64,000 nt of DNA, taken from assembly GCF_008831285.2 (NCBI RefSeq), contig NC_045150.1:15311362-15375361 (forward strand), written 5' to 3'. This DNA is from Nymphaea colorata. Taxonomy: Eukaryota; Streptophyta; Magnoliopsida; Nymphaeales; Nymphaeaceae. The position numbers and the translations under genes are program-made. This document shows, piece by piece, positions 11,601 through 22,640 of this stretch. Position 1 is the first letter of the stretch. Each line of letters starts with the position of its first letter. Below the pieces are notes generated by a model. It was given only the letters and a program-made list of their open reading frames with translations. It was not told the DNA's origin and made no database searches.

Positions 11601-12932
11601 ATCAAGATGAAGATGATTCATTGCGGTTTCGGCAGAGATTATGGGTTCCTAGAGATGAAGGAGTGAAGCATCAGTTGCTTGACGAAGTTCACAAATCTAG
11701 GTTTTCTATTCACCCTGGCAGTACAAAGATGTTTCAAGATATGAGAAGAAATTTTTGGTGGCCTGGAATGAAGCGTGAAATTGCAGAATATGTGGCAAAG
11801 TGCTTAGTTTGCCAATAAGTCAAAGCAGAGCATCAACGACCAGGAGGCTTGTTGCAAAGAATAGATATCCCAGTGTAGAAGTGGGAAGACATTACAATGG
11901 ATTTTGTGGTTGGGTTGCCTCACACCAGAAGACAACATGATGCCATATGGGTGATTGTTGATCGACTTACGAAGTCGGCCCATTTTCTGTCAATCAGAAT
12001 CAGTCAGTCCTTGGAAAGTCTCGCAGAGTTGTATATTGGCGAGATAGTGAGATTGCAAGGAGTGCCAAAGTCTATCATCTCGGATCGAGATCTGCGTTTT
12101 ACCTCTAGGTTTTGGTGGCAATTACAGAGGGCTTTGGGTACCAAGCTTAAGATGAGCACAACATTCCACCCCCAAACTGATGGGCAATCAGAGAGGACTA
12201 TTCAGACCTTAGAGGACATGTTGCATGCATGTGTCTTAGAGTGGAAAGGAGAATGGGACAAACATGTAAAATTGGCAAAATTTGCATATAATAACAGTTA
12301 CCACTCTAGTATTGGGATGGCACCATTTGAAGCTTTGTATGAAAGGCCGTGCTGATCACCAGCTTGTTGGACCGAATTGGGTGATGGCAAGATCGAAAAC
12401 CCTTTAGTATTGCAACACTACACCGATCAAGTGCAATTGATAAGGAAAAAGTTGTTGACTGCTCAGAGTAGACAGAGAAGCTATGCCGACATTCGGCGTA
12501 GAGAGTTGGCTTTTGAGGTTGGTGATCATGTGTTCCTAAAGATTTCCCCTACTAAAGGTGTTTTTCGATTTGGTATGAAGGGAAAGTTGAGCCCGAGGTT
12601 CGTAGGACCATTTGAGATATTAGAGAAGATTGGAGAGGTGACCTACAAATTGGCACTGCCACCTGATTTGAGTCATATTTATGACGTTTTCCATGCTTCA
12701 AAAATATGTACCAGAACCGACACATGTGATTGATTTTCAAGGTATTCAGGTGCAAGATGATCTGACAATGGAAGAAAAACCTATTAGAATTGTGGATCGA
12801 AGAGAGCAAGTGCTTCGCACGAAGAGAATTCCCTTAGTGAAGGTGGAATGGCAGTACCATAGATTGAAGGAGAGCACATGGGAACCTGAGGAGGACATGC
12901 AGAGGAGATATCCGCACTTGTTCTTGCATTGA
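8656..12932 (+). pseudogene. Gypsy B gag-pol, broken
   Basis: This was a Ty3/gypsy polyprotein. Gag (8,887-9,540) keeps the capsid-like core (AKDWIEEVERIF, then the NWW motif), but the usual CCHC knuckle has been lost: only an RDFIKDCP remnant joins directly to the end of the core. Protease follows (LFDAGATHSFIS near 9,603, with DAG in place of the usual DSG). RT runs 9,946-10,797 with FVDD at 10,609-10,620; RNase H starts near 11,048 (YTDAS). The integrase H2C2 region ends near 11,815 and the core runs 11,897-12,355 (MDFVVGLP, PQTDGQSERT). A C-terminal tail ends with STWEPEEDM. In-frame stops lie at or near 8,860, 9,541, 9,931, 11,195, 11,816, 11,876 and 12,353, and there is a frameshift near 10,775. 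Confidence 0.9.
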
Positions 12933-12969
12933 GGTATGATCTAAATTTCGAGGACGAAATTTTTTTTTT

Positions 12970-12981
12970 AGGAGGGTAGGA
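12970..12981 (+). other. Polypurine tract of gypsy B
   Basis: AGGAGGGTAGGA lies immediately before the 3' LTR, preceded by a T-run. It is the expected site of plus-strand priming. Confidence 0.75.
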
Positions 12982-15973
12982 TGTAACGCTCGGCGTTTTG
13001 GGCAGAGCGGGTCGGGTCAGGGTCCAGACCCGGACCCTAGCCCCACGCGCGAGGAGCCCGACACCGTCTCTCCTCCCTCGCTTTCTCTTCTCCCCCGTTT
13101 TCCTCGTATCGTCTCTTCCTTACCCACGACCGGAACTCAGGGAAGAAAAAGGCGGTGATGGTGACGACGGCGGCGCTTGAGGTGAACCCTGTCGTTCCCT
13201 GCCTCTTCCTCTCTTCTCTCCTCTTCTTCCTGTTTTCTTTTCCCTCCTCCCTCTCCCACTGTCTGTCGTCTCTCCTCTCAACCGAATGACTCTCTCTAGC
13301 TGTCTTCCTCTTTTCTCTCGTGCCGTCTTCTTCACACGATCCCTCTCCTCACTCACTCTCACTCCCCCACCTGCTCTCTCTCTTCTCTCACCCCCACCGC
13401 TGTTTTCCCCTTTTTGGTCTGAACCCCTCCTCTCTCTGTCTCCCCTTTTTTGTCAGCGCCTCTCCCAACCCACACAGTCCCTTCATGAGCACTCTCTCCC
13501 TATTTTCTATCTGAGTTTCCCTTTTTCCCCAACTGACCACTCGTTTTCACTAATTTTATCGCTGTTGATCGATTTTCAGCTTGGGGGGAGTGTTCATTTT
13601 CCTCATAGCAGCGACTAGGGGTGTTGGTGGTGGAGGCTGGGCACGATTTTCGTTGGTTGGGGATCGATTGGACGCTTGAGGTGGCTGTCAAAGGCGTTGC
13701 AGCAGCTTGGACTTTTGATTTGGGGTGAGCTAGACCTAATCAAGCTCAAATTATTGAATGTTATCTTTATAAGCATGTATAATTATTGTTTGAGCATGCT
13801 AGAGCTTAGAATTGATTATTTGGAACACATGTTAGTGATTTTGTTTTTGGGGAAAAGCTTAGGATTATGTTGAAAAGCGAAGATTCATACATTTGATGAT
13901 CATTTAAGCATGATGGATTAATTTCCGAAGCATTAGGGAAGCACGGTAGAGATTGTGAGGTTGTGGGAAAGATTTAGAACAGTCTTAGGGTGCACGTAGT
14001 GCATGCTTTTGTGAACGGGTGTGTCATGAAGTTAATTGGGGAAATATACGTTTTTGGAGGTGACTTTGGGGTTGATGTCTTAATTAAAGAACGTTATTGA
14101 GGAAGGTGTTAGTGATGGATTGATTGATGGCTGTGAGTTTTGATATTTTGTGCCAACGTCTAGTTGTAAGGAGGAGGCCTAATGGAGAGCTTCTTGGTCG
14201 ACACTACCCGTCGACCCCCTCTTGAGGCGATGACACGTGCCTCAATGATTTTGTTTGTATTTGTTTGAATTGTTTAGGTATTTAGTAGGAATCTTACCTT
14301 TGGTTTATGTTTGCAGGTACACCGGGCACGTCCCGTCGACCTTGAGTTCAAAGCTCGAGGAGTTTTGAAGAATTTGGTGAGTGCGCCACAGGTATGGCGA
14401 CATTCCAGGCAAATCCATGACTGGGCAAATGTGTGACTGTGTGCTCCTAGGATCACGGGTTCCTAGGATTGAAATGTGAATTGATTGATTGTTTCGTGAT
14501 TCAGTATATGTATGCTTTGATATATAACATGAACTGTTTTGAAAGGCTATTAGTAGTTTGTTTTGAAAATGACGCATTTGCATGTGCATGCTAGAATTGA
14601 TAACTGTTTAGAACAGATGAGACGGGGTATCGAGTCGAATGTCTCCTCGACCCCAATTATGCATTAGAAAGCATCATAGAATGATAACTGCATAGGACAG
14701 CTACGAGCCAACCGCTGATCGAGACTACTCTCTGTGGTTTGGCTAAGTCTTCAAAAGATGTGATTGATGTGATTGATGTGATTGATGAGATGATCGTTAT
14801 GAATGTGTATGTTATTGCATATACATTGCCATGGGTAATGATGTAAATGGATGATTTCGAGGGTAGTTGTACCCGTATGGTATGACGGATAGAAATGACT
14901 GTTACTGTATGTATAGACCTCATGTGGAGGTAATTGGAGGTATGGGTACACTCGTAAAGTGTACTAACCTCATGTGCTAGTCAGTCATCTTGTGAATGTG
15001 TAACTATAATGATAAGAATGAATGAATAAGAGATGAGAGGCCAGTGGGATGTGGCTATGTGTTTAGGAGTTGTCCCGCTTTTGCCACTGGTCTCGCCTAT
15101 TTGGAGCGCAGGCGGTGCAAGGCCCCAGGGTTCTGTTGTGTGATGTGCTTGGAGCGTAGGCTCCCGCCTTCCCAACCTGGGTGTCCTAGGGAAGGCTGAG
15201 TGTCTCTCCTTGGAACTCACACATCCATTGATGAGTACTCTACCGCTGCATCGGATGGATGGATCCGTACTATTCTGGGCCACCACGGGGGTTGTCTCTC
15301 GGCTGTAGGCCGCCCGTGGTGTGCACGTGTCTGTGTTTGCACCCACAGGAACTGTTAATACACTGAAGTTAATGAAAATGTGATGTATATGATGGAATGC
15401 ATGTGACTGATGTGTATGTGAATGATCTGAATGCAAGTGTTGTGTTTAAGCATGCTTCACATGTGATTGACATTGTGTTAGTGTGGCCATCAAGTGGCCT
15501 TTACGTGTCGTACTATGACACGACATGATGATAGATGGGTTGATATTTGTTCTCTTATCTGAGCCTTACTTGAGAAGGTTTGGCATTTTTCTGGCTTGTT
15601 GCCATACTGCGAAGGTTGAGCCTTCAGTTGTTTTCCTTTTCAGGTTTTGGCGGACCCCGGGCAGTAGGTTGAGTAGATGGCTTCACTCACGTCCTACTGG
15701 GGAGGTTTTGGGTTTTGTTTGTATAGTGTCGGCGCGTCTTGCTTCGTTTGTATTGATGTCTTATTTTGTTAAGCATCAATGTTAGGATTTTGGGGCATTT
15801 TTGTCATGTATAGGGATGTGATTTTGTATGAAATGACGTTGTTCTATAAATGAAAGTTCGCCCCATTGTTTTGAATTGTTTGGCTCATTTCCTTTGAACT
15901 GTTGTGTAGTCACACCTCGATGTTTGATGTTTAGAAAAAAAATGGTTGTGTGTCAAAAGGTCGGGGTGTGACA
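12982..15973 (+). repeat. 3' LTR of gypsy B
   Basis: This 2,992-bp direct repeat of 5,469-8,420 starts TGTAACGCTC, ends GTGTGACA, and is followed by the TCACG duplication. Several indels and substitutions separate the two LTRs, so the insertion is not recent. Confidence 0.92.
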
Positions 15974-15978
15974 TCACG
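15974..15978. repeat. Right target-site duplication of gypsy B
   Basis: TCACG is identical to 5,464-5,468. Confidence 0.92.
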
Positions 15979-16602
15979 CCTATGTGGAAGGCGTGATCAG
16001 ATCCTTGTTTATCAATCTTGTGGATGATATGGCTGCTGTGATCAGATTTTGTGTTGACCGTGGGGAGCAAAATATCATATAGATCGTGGATGTTAATTTG
16101 TCCTATAGATTGTGGATATGAAGTCTGAAAATTAAAGTTTAATGAGTTGTGGACTGCTGCTGATCGTAAGTATGAAATCTAACATTTGATTATGTTGAGA
16201 TTCTTGTCGTCTGTCGTGGACAACCAGTCTTATGTGGTGTGGTTGTATTTTAGAATAGCAGCAGCCATTTGTTGATGGTGGAAGTAGTTGTTGTCTTTGG
16301 CAGATATTGTTGAAGTTAATATTTATTGTCTCTTGAAGATTTCCTGCCTGTGTTGTCTTCATCGGCTGCAACTATTATTTGAGCGTCTAATGTGTTTCTT
16401 TCCTGTTTTACTGCCTAAATTTCAGTTCATATTGCTGCTTGTGTCTGCTGGAAATATTCAGAGTTTATGCTTGGGTTGCTGCTTGCTTTATTGAACTTCT
16501 GATTTGATATTGGAGCCGTAAGAATTTTTTAGATTCTCCTGCATTGCAGTGATTTTGATGTACCTCTAATATTAGTAGCCAGCTGGGTCCTCTTGATTTC
16601 TT
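15979..16602 (+). other. Copia 1 leader, second part
   Basis: This is the leader between the gypsy B insertion and the copia 1 gag start. It begins CCTATGTGGAAGGCGTGAT. A related block occurs, inverted, in the leader of copia 3 near 60,361-60,395, so the two are members of one copia group. No coding sequence is supported. Confidence 0.7.
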
Positions 16603-19600
16603 ATGGCTGAAAACAGTAAATCAGAAAGTTCTATTGAATACAAGATGGCTGGAAATTCATTCTTTTATGGAACCACGATAAAATTGAATGGTTCAAACTA
16701 TGAAATATGGTCTAGGGTGTTCATGATGTTTGTGGCTGGGCATAAAAAAAATATGTTCTTGAGGAGGATGAACCTACTGAGAAAAAGGGGATATATGTTG
16801 TGTGGGATGAAGATAATTATATTGTTATGTCTTGGATTATGAATAGTGTGGAGTCTCATTTAGCTGCAACTATTACATATTACACCAAGGCCAAGGATAT
16901 GTGGTCTTTCTTGAGGAAGACATATTCGCATGCTACTAATGTAATTAAAATCCTACAATTGGAAGAAGAGCTATGCAACATACGACAAGGGGATCAGGAT
17001 TTATCTCAGTATTTTGCTACTTTGACTGCTGCATATGAACGGTTAAAGGCTCTTTGTCCACCTTGCCAACATTGTTATGCATCACATTTTGAAACTGGTA
17101 TGGTAGCGAAGTTTTTATCTTACTTATCTCCAGAATACTCTGTGGCAAAGTCTCAAATTCTCACAGGCAGTGATCTTCCAGATCTAGCAGACACGTATAA
17201 TAGGTTGAGTCGTCTTGCAGTCATTCTTTCTCAGAATACGCAAGACACACCAGTCTCTGCTCTTGTGATATCAGGAGGACGGGTCCCCAATTCTTTTGGT
17301 GGCAGTAGGGGATGTGGTACAGGTCGTGGTGTAGGACGCGGCAGATTTCAGTGCTCTTATTGTGGCAAAATTGGTAATCTAGAGGATCGTTGTTGGGACA
17401 AACATCCTCACCTCCGTTCTAATGTTTCCTCTGGACGTGGTGGCGGTAGAATCGCCACAAGCAAAGGTCTTTCTTCATCCCAAGCAACTCATTCAAAGGC
17501 AACGATATCTATGGTTGAGTCTTCTACTGATCCTTCTATATCTATGTCATATTCTCTTAACTTAAGTAAGGATGAATATGATTGTGTTCTTGCTCAAAGG
17601 TCTGCCTCTACATCTACCTCTACATCTGCCAATGCTACTATTATAGATTCAGCATTCTCTGTTGTTGCTCCTATTGATGATCCAGGTATGACATGGATGA
17701 TAGATTCTGGAGCTTCTAGACATTGTTCTAATCAACCACAGAATTTTTCATCATTTGTCAGATTTTCTACACCACAGCATGTTAGGCTGGTTGATGGCAA
17801 GTTGTCTCCTGTTTTGGGCAGCGGTGATATCTACCTTCCACCTTTAGGCACTATTACACATGTGCTATATGCTCCTCAGTTTCCTGTTAATTTGTTATCT
17901 GTTAAGCAGCTAGCTATCGACTTACAATGTAAAGTCATTTTTGAACCTGACTCTTGTTCTTTTCAGGACTTACCAACTAAGAAGATGATTGGTGGCAGTC
18001 ATGAACATGAGGGACTTTATTTTCTGTCGATCCCAGTTGATGTTGCTGCATCTTCAGTCCCTTCAAAGCCTTCTCCCTTCCAATGGCATCTCAGATTGGG
18101 TCTTCCGTCAGTACCAAAACTTTGTCGCATGTTTCCAGATATTCCTGCATCAGAGTCCTTCTTATGTGATGCTTGTCAGTTGGGCAAGCATACACGGAGC
18201 AGCTTTCCTTCAAGTCAGAGTCTGTCTAGTCAGAGTCTGTTTGATCTCATTCATGTGGACATATGGGGTCCTAGTCGAGTTCCTTTTTTGTCATGTTTCT
18301 GAAACTATCTTGTTTTAGTTGATGATTTTACTATAGTCAGTTGGGTTTTCTTCTTAAGGGAAAGATTTGAAGTCATATGTATTCTTCAAAAGTTTGTCAA
18401 TGAAATAAAAACTCAGTTTGGTCTGATTGTTAAAAATATTCGCACTGATAATGCTCTTGAATTCAAGTCTCCTATTCTGCTTCAGTTTTATGCCAATCAT
18501 GGAATTTGCCCTCAATATATTTGTCTGCATACGTCCCAACAAAATGATGTAGCCGAACGCAAACATCAGCAACTCTTAAATGTGGCTCGCACCCTTATGC
18601 TACATTCTCACATGCCTGCTTATTTTTTAGGTGATGCTATTCTTACTGCATGTTACCTCATTAATATATTACCCCTCTTCCTCCATCCAAGAACGTATTC
18701 CCATTCAAATTCTATATCCAGGGCATCCATTATTTCACTTATCTTCCAAAGTATTTGGATGCACTTGCTTTACACATATTCTAGGCCCAAACAAAAATAA
18801 ACTTGCTGCCCAAACCATCAAATGTATCTTTATTGGCTACTCAACAAATCAAAAAGGATATGAATGCTTTGATCCCCTGACTAAGAAAGACATTATCAGT
18901 GCGGATGTTACCTTCTTTGAGTCTCGTCCTTATTTTGCCTCGTCAAGTCCATCTTTGTCTGAGATGCATGTACCTGTACCTCTTCCTATTCCACCAGTGT
19001 CACTTGAGTCATTTCCACCATCTCAACCTAGGTCACATGAACGTTTCATTGATCCTCCGTTGGTTTACACTCGTCATCTAGGTCCCTCTCTCAATTGTCC
19101 ACTAACATCATCTCAAGAGGTAAGCTCCATTGATAAGACGGACTCAGGTTTAAATGATGACCATTCTGCTGCAGATCTCCCTATTGCCATTCACAAAGAC
19201 AAGCGACAGTGTACACTATATCCTATTTCTAATTCTGTCTCTACTGATTGTTTGAGTACAAGTTTGGTGCAGTTTGATCAAGCTCTATCTAATCATGTTA
19301 TCTCGTCTTCTCACCATCAAGCCCTGTTAGATCCACATTGGCGACAAGCCATGCAGGAGGAAATGGATGCTCTTCTTTCTCGAAAGACTTGGGATTTGGT
19401 AGATCCCCCGACGCACTGTGATGTAGTTGGATCAAGATGGGTATTCACCATCAAGTATCATTCTGATGGTTCAGTTGAAAGGTTCAAGGCACGTCTTGTC
19501 GCAAAAGGGTATACTCAGACTCATGATGTTGATTTCTTTGAGACTTTTCCACCTGTGGCTCGGTTGGGACCATTCGATTGATTATATCTCTTGTTGTCCA

Positions 19601-20811
19601 GCGAGAGTGGCCTCTCTTCCAGTTGGATGTGAAAAATGTCTTTTTGTATGGAGACCTTTCTGAAACCGTCTATATGCAGCAACCACCTGGTTTTGAGCGA
19701 CAGGGGGAGTGTTCCAAGGTATGCAAATTAAAGAGGGCTATTTATGAACTTAAGCAGAGTCCTCGTGCATGGTTCCAGAAGCTTACTGAGGTGTTATCTA
19801 AGTGTGGATTTCATAGATCCCAGCTTGATCACTCATTGTTTATCAAGTGAGGCTCATTAGGGATGGTGATATTGTTCTTACTAGGGAAAATGATCAAGAG
19901 ATAGTTCAAACAAAGGAGTTTTTACAGCAACACTTTGTTACTAAAGACCTTGGACAACTCCGTTATTTTCTTGGTATTGAGGTGGCTCGTAGTAATAAAG
20001 GAGTTGTAGTGTCTCAAAGGAAATATGTTCTTGATCTTCTGCGGAAACAGGACTATTGGGGGCTAAACCTGCCACACTTCCCATGAATCCCCGCATTCAT
20101 ATACATGATGATGACTCGGAGCCATTTGACTCTAGATCCTAGAGATCCCTGATAGGGAAACTGTTATATTTGGCTGTCACTCGTCCCGACATTAGCTTTG
20201 CTGTGAATAAGTTAAGTCAATTCATGGAAAAACCCCAGAAGGTTCACTGGGATGCTGCTCTAATGATTGTTAGATACTTGAAATCAGCCCCGGGAAAGGG
20301 ACTATGGTTCAAAAAGGGAGAATGTATTGACATCGAAGCATATAGTGATGCTGATTATGCAGGGTCTGTAGATGACAGAAAGTCTACTACAAGTTTTTGT
20401 GTTTTTGTGAGGGGTAATCTTATTTCTTGGAGGAGCAAGAAGCAGAATGTAGTGGCTCGTTCTAGTGCTGAGTCGGAATATAGGGCTATGGCTCAAACTG
20501 CAGCTGAAATGTCGTTGGTTAGATCACTACTTTTAGAGTTGGGTGTTTCAGTGATTCTCTCAATGAAGATGTATTGTGACAACAAGGCAGCTATGTATAT
20601 TGCTAACAATCATGTCTTCCATGAGAGGACTAAACACATTGAAGTGGATTGCCACTATATTCGAGACTTAGTTCAAGAAGGAATTGTTAGTACTATTCAT
20701 GTCTCCTCAGAAGATCAGGCAGCTGATATCCTCACCAAGGCTCTTCCTATAGGCGATTTCATGAGATGTTGTAACAAGCTGAGCATGATTGATATATATG
20801 CTCCAACTTGA
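16603..20811 (+). pseudogene. Copia 1 gag-pol, broken
   Basis: This is a Ty1/copia polyprotein in the order gag, protease, integrase, RT, RNase H. Gag starts at 16,603 and shifts frame at an A-run near 16,746. A CCHC knuckle lies near 17,350 (CSYCGKIGNLEDRC) and the protease near 17,700 (MIDSGASRHCSNQ). The GAG-pre-integrase region is near 18,080-18,190. The integrase core begins with HVDIWGP near 18,255, then a TGA stop at 18,300 where relatives have Trp, then RTDNALEF and AERKHQ. RT runs from about 19,330 with a frameshift near 19,578. The YVDD active-site stretch is deleted: about 22 bp are missing near 19,870 compared with copia 3. RNase H continues to the stop at 20,809. It cannot encode active enzyme. 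Confidence 0.9.
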
Positions 20812-20817
20812 GGGGAG
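20811..20817 (+). other. Polypurine tract of copia 1
   Basis: AGGGGAG sits directly before the 3' LTR and overlaps the pol stop codon. Confidence 0.75.
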
Positions 20818-20992
20818 TGTTAAAAGAGTTTTATTGAAATATTAGAAAGTTAGAGAGGTGCTCTTTAAACATTTTCATATTGTTATTGGACCTTTTTTGT
20901 AAAATGTTTACAGCCAACCCTAATCTCTTTTAAAAGAGATTAGGGTTACGTAAGTGAAGAATTCTTTTGGCTCTATCTCTCTCATAGTATCC
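20818..20992 (+). repeat. 3' LTR of copia 1
   Basis: This is a direct repeat of 5,072-5,245 and starts TGTTAAAAG. The end is blurred: GTATCC stands where the 5' copy has GTATCA. It contains the same perfect 28-bp palindrome, at 20,918-20,945. Confidence 0.88.
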
Positions 20993-22640
20993 CATTGTGA
21001 TTTTCTCTTGTATTCGGCTTGATCAATAAATCATCAACATGTGCATCCATAACATTATGCATTTGATCATGGAATATGGCTGTCACTGCACTTTGACATG
21101 TTGTCCATGCGTTCTTTAAACTAAAAGACATTATTGTATAGAAGAAGGTACTCTAGGGGTTGTCAATGATGTTTAAGAATGATATTGAGTGGCGAGCTTG
21201 AATCTGGATATATCCAAAATATCCATCTATAACGGAGAACATTGTGTGACCTACTATGCTATCTACCAATAAAGTGATATTTGGTAATGGATAATCATTT
21301 TTGGGAGTGGCTTTGTTCAAATTTGGAATCAACAAAGAAACAGATCTTGCTATTTTTCTTGGGGACTACCTTAATGTTTGCTAACCATTTAGGGTAGTCA
21401 ATTGTTCATATAAATCATACCTTCAATAGTTCTTGCAAACCTTTCTTAACTTGTCCCTCAAATTGAGTGTCTAATTTACTTAATTTTTGTTTTGTTAGCT
21501 TGCATTCTAGCTTCATTGGCAACCAATGCTCCACCAGTTTGATGTCAAGACCCAGCATGTCTTCATAGGTTCATGCAAAGGTATTTTTATGGTTTTTTAT
21601 GAAATTAATTAACTCTTTCTTTTCTTCTTGATGTTGATTTCCTCTATTAGGTCATTAAATAGGGGTGATGGTTGATCTTGTTTTTTCATTTGAGCAAATT
21701 CTGGACATTATGCTTCTATGAGTCATGGATTCATTTTTATTATCAATTTATTGTTGGCCTTGGGATGCCTAACTAGTGAAAAGTAAATGAAAGTGAAGAG
21801 TCTAAACTAGTGTCATTCATCAAAGGGACCACCATGGGCAGATGTTCACTGTCAATCATCAAATTTTGTCTTGTCTCTTTCATTTTTCAAGAAAGTTATG
21901 ATATATCCCTTTGTAGGCCTAGGATTCCACATGCATTTTTACCAAGGGCAGTAAATGGTTGATATACTTGACATAGACAAGCTACGAGCCTCTTTTCCTT
22001 CTGCCCAGCTCCCCGAAACAACGTTCGACTTGCATGAGGAGGTTGAACCCCTTCTCATTTTGAGAGAACTGTTTGAATAGTGGATGATTTTTGTGAGATG
22101 GTTCAGATGAGCTGGGCTTGCTCCCTTTGACGACCCATGTTTATTTCCTGGGCTTGTGGAGAGACATCCTGCTAAAGTTCTCAATGAATTCAACTTATTT
22201 GCATGCTTAAATGCTGGTATATCATTAATGTAAGTAGCCACATGTAGTATTGGGTGGCGGTATCATGCTTGATGATCTTCTGCATATGTTGCGATTATTT
22301 CTGCTCCTCTGGCCTAATGAACACATTAGTGTAGAGTTAATGAAACTGTATTGGCTGAATGAATCTATGGTCGGCCCAATAGCATGTTGAAGGAGGGTTC
22401 TACATTCACTGTATGGATTATAATTTCAAATTTGGTGTCAACAGTGTCTACTTTTAGAAATATGCAGCCTAGGCAAGGTTGTTGTTGCTCATCATATGTA
22501 TGAATAGTGATTGGTGCTGAAGAACAATCTGATTCTCCTATTCCCAAGGGCTTGAGTTGTTTGGGGTGGACAGATATCAAGGTTTGTTCCTCATCAACCA
22601 ATACATGAGTCATAGTGGTAGCTAGTGTTTGATCAGAATG
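20993..22640 (-). pseudogene. Gypsy element A pol, upstream part: protease and RT front (broken)
   Basis: On the minus strand, a protease-like segment lies at about 22,613-22,365 and ends FNMLLGRP, the flap-side motif of plant gypsy proteases. The RT front lies at about 21,335-20,993: LNKATPKNDYPLPNI, VIDGYFGYIQI and, near 21,050, HVDDLL, which is the catalytic YVDD motif with Tyr changed to His. The RT domain breaks off at the copia 1 boundary and resumes at 5,071. Frameshifts and stops separate the pieces. It has the same origin as the part at 2,640-5,071. Confidence 0.78.

Larger units (their letters stand above)
5469..15973 (+). mobile_element. Ty3/gypsy LTR retrotransposon with 3-kb LTRs (gypsy B)
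   Basis: This is a structurally complete element of 10.5 kb. Its two LTRs (5,469-8,420 and 12,982-15,973) start TGTAACGCTC and end GTGTGACA (GTGTGATA in the 5' copy). It has a PBS at 8,425, a polypurine tract directly before the 3' LTR, and an exact TCACG target duplication. The domain order is gag, protease, RT, RNase H, integrase, then a C-terminal chromodomain-like tail, which is the Ty3/gypsy order. The long LTRs and the tail resemble the plant Del/Tekay chromovirus lineage; that assignment is an inference. The frame is broken by several stops and at least one frameshift, so it is not autonomous. It is younger than copia 1, whose leader it splits. Confidence 0.93.
5072..20992 (+). mobile_element. 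Ty1/copia LTR retrotransposon (copia 1), interrupted by gypsy B
   Basis: This plus-strand copia element is bounded by about 175-bp direct LTRs that start TGTTAAAAG. The 5' LTR is followed directly by a tRNA-iMet-type primer binding site, and the 3' LTR is preceded by a purine tract. The element sits inside the reverse transcriptase of gypsy A: the flanking codons on either side belong to neighbouring parts of one RT domain. A perfect 5-bp target duplication is not visible; the flanking bases (GGATAC on the left, GTATC-like on the right) are altered. The internal region is a 5' leader, then gypsy B inserted in that leader, then a broken gag-pol from 16,603. Once about 5.4 kb, it is now expanded to 15.9 kb. 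Confidence 0.88.

Noticed and set aside
15525-15785. 86-residue frame conserved in both gypsy B LTRs (also 7,972-8,232)
   Set aside because: Conservation is explained by LTR duplication. No start context, domain or codon bias was seen.
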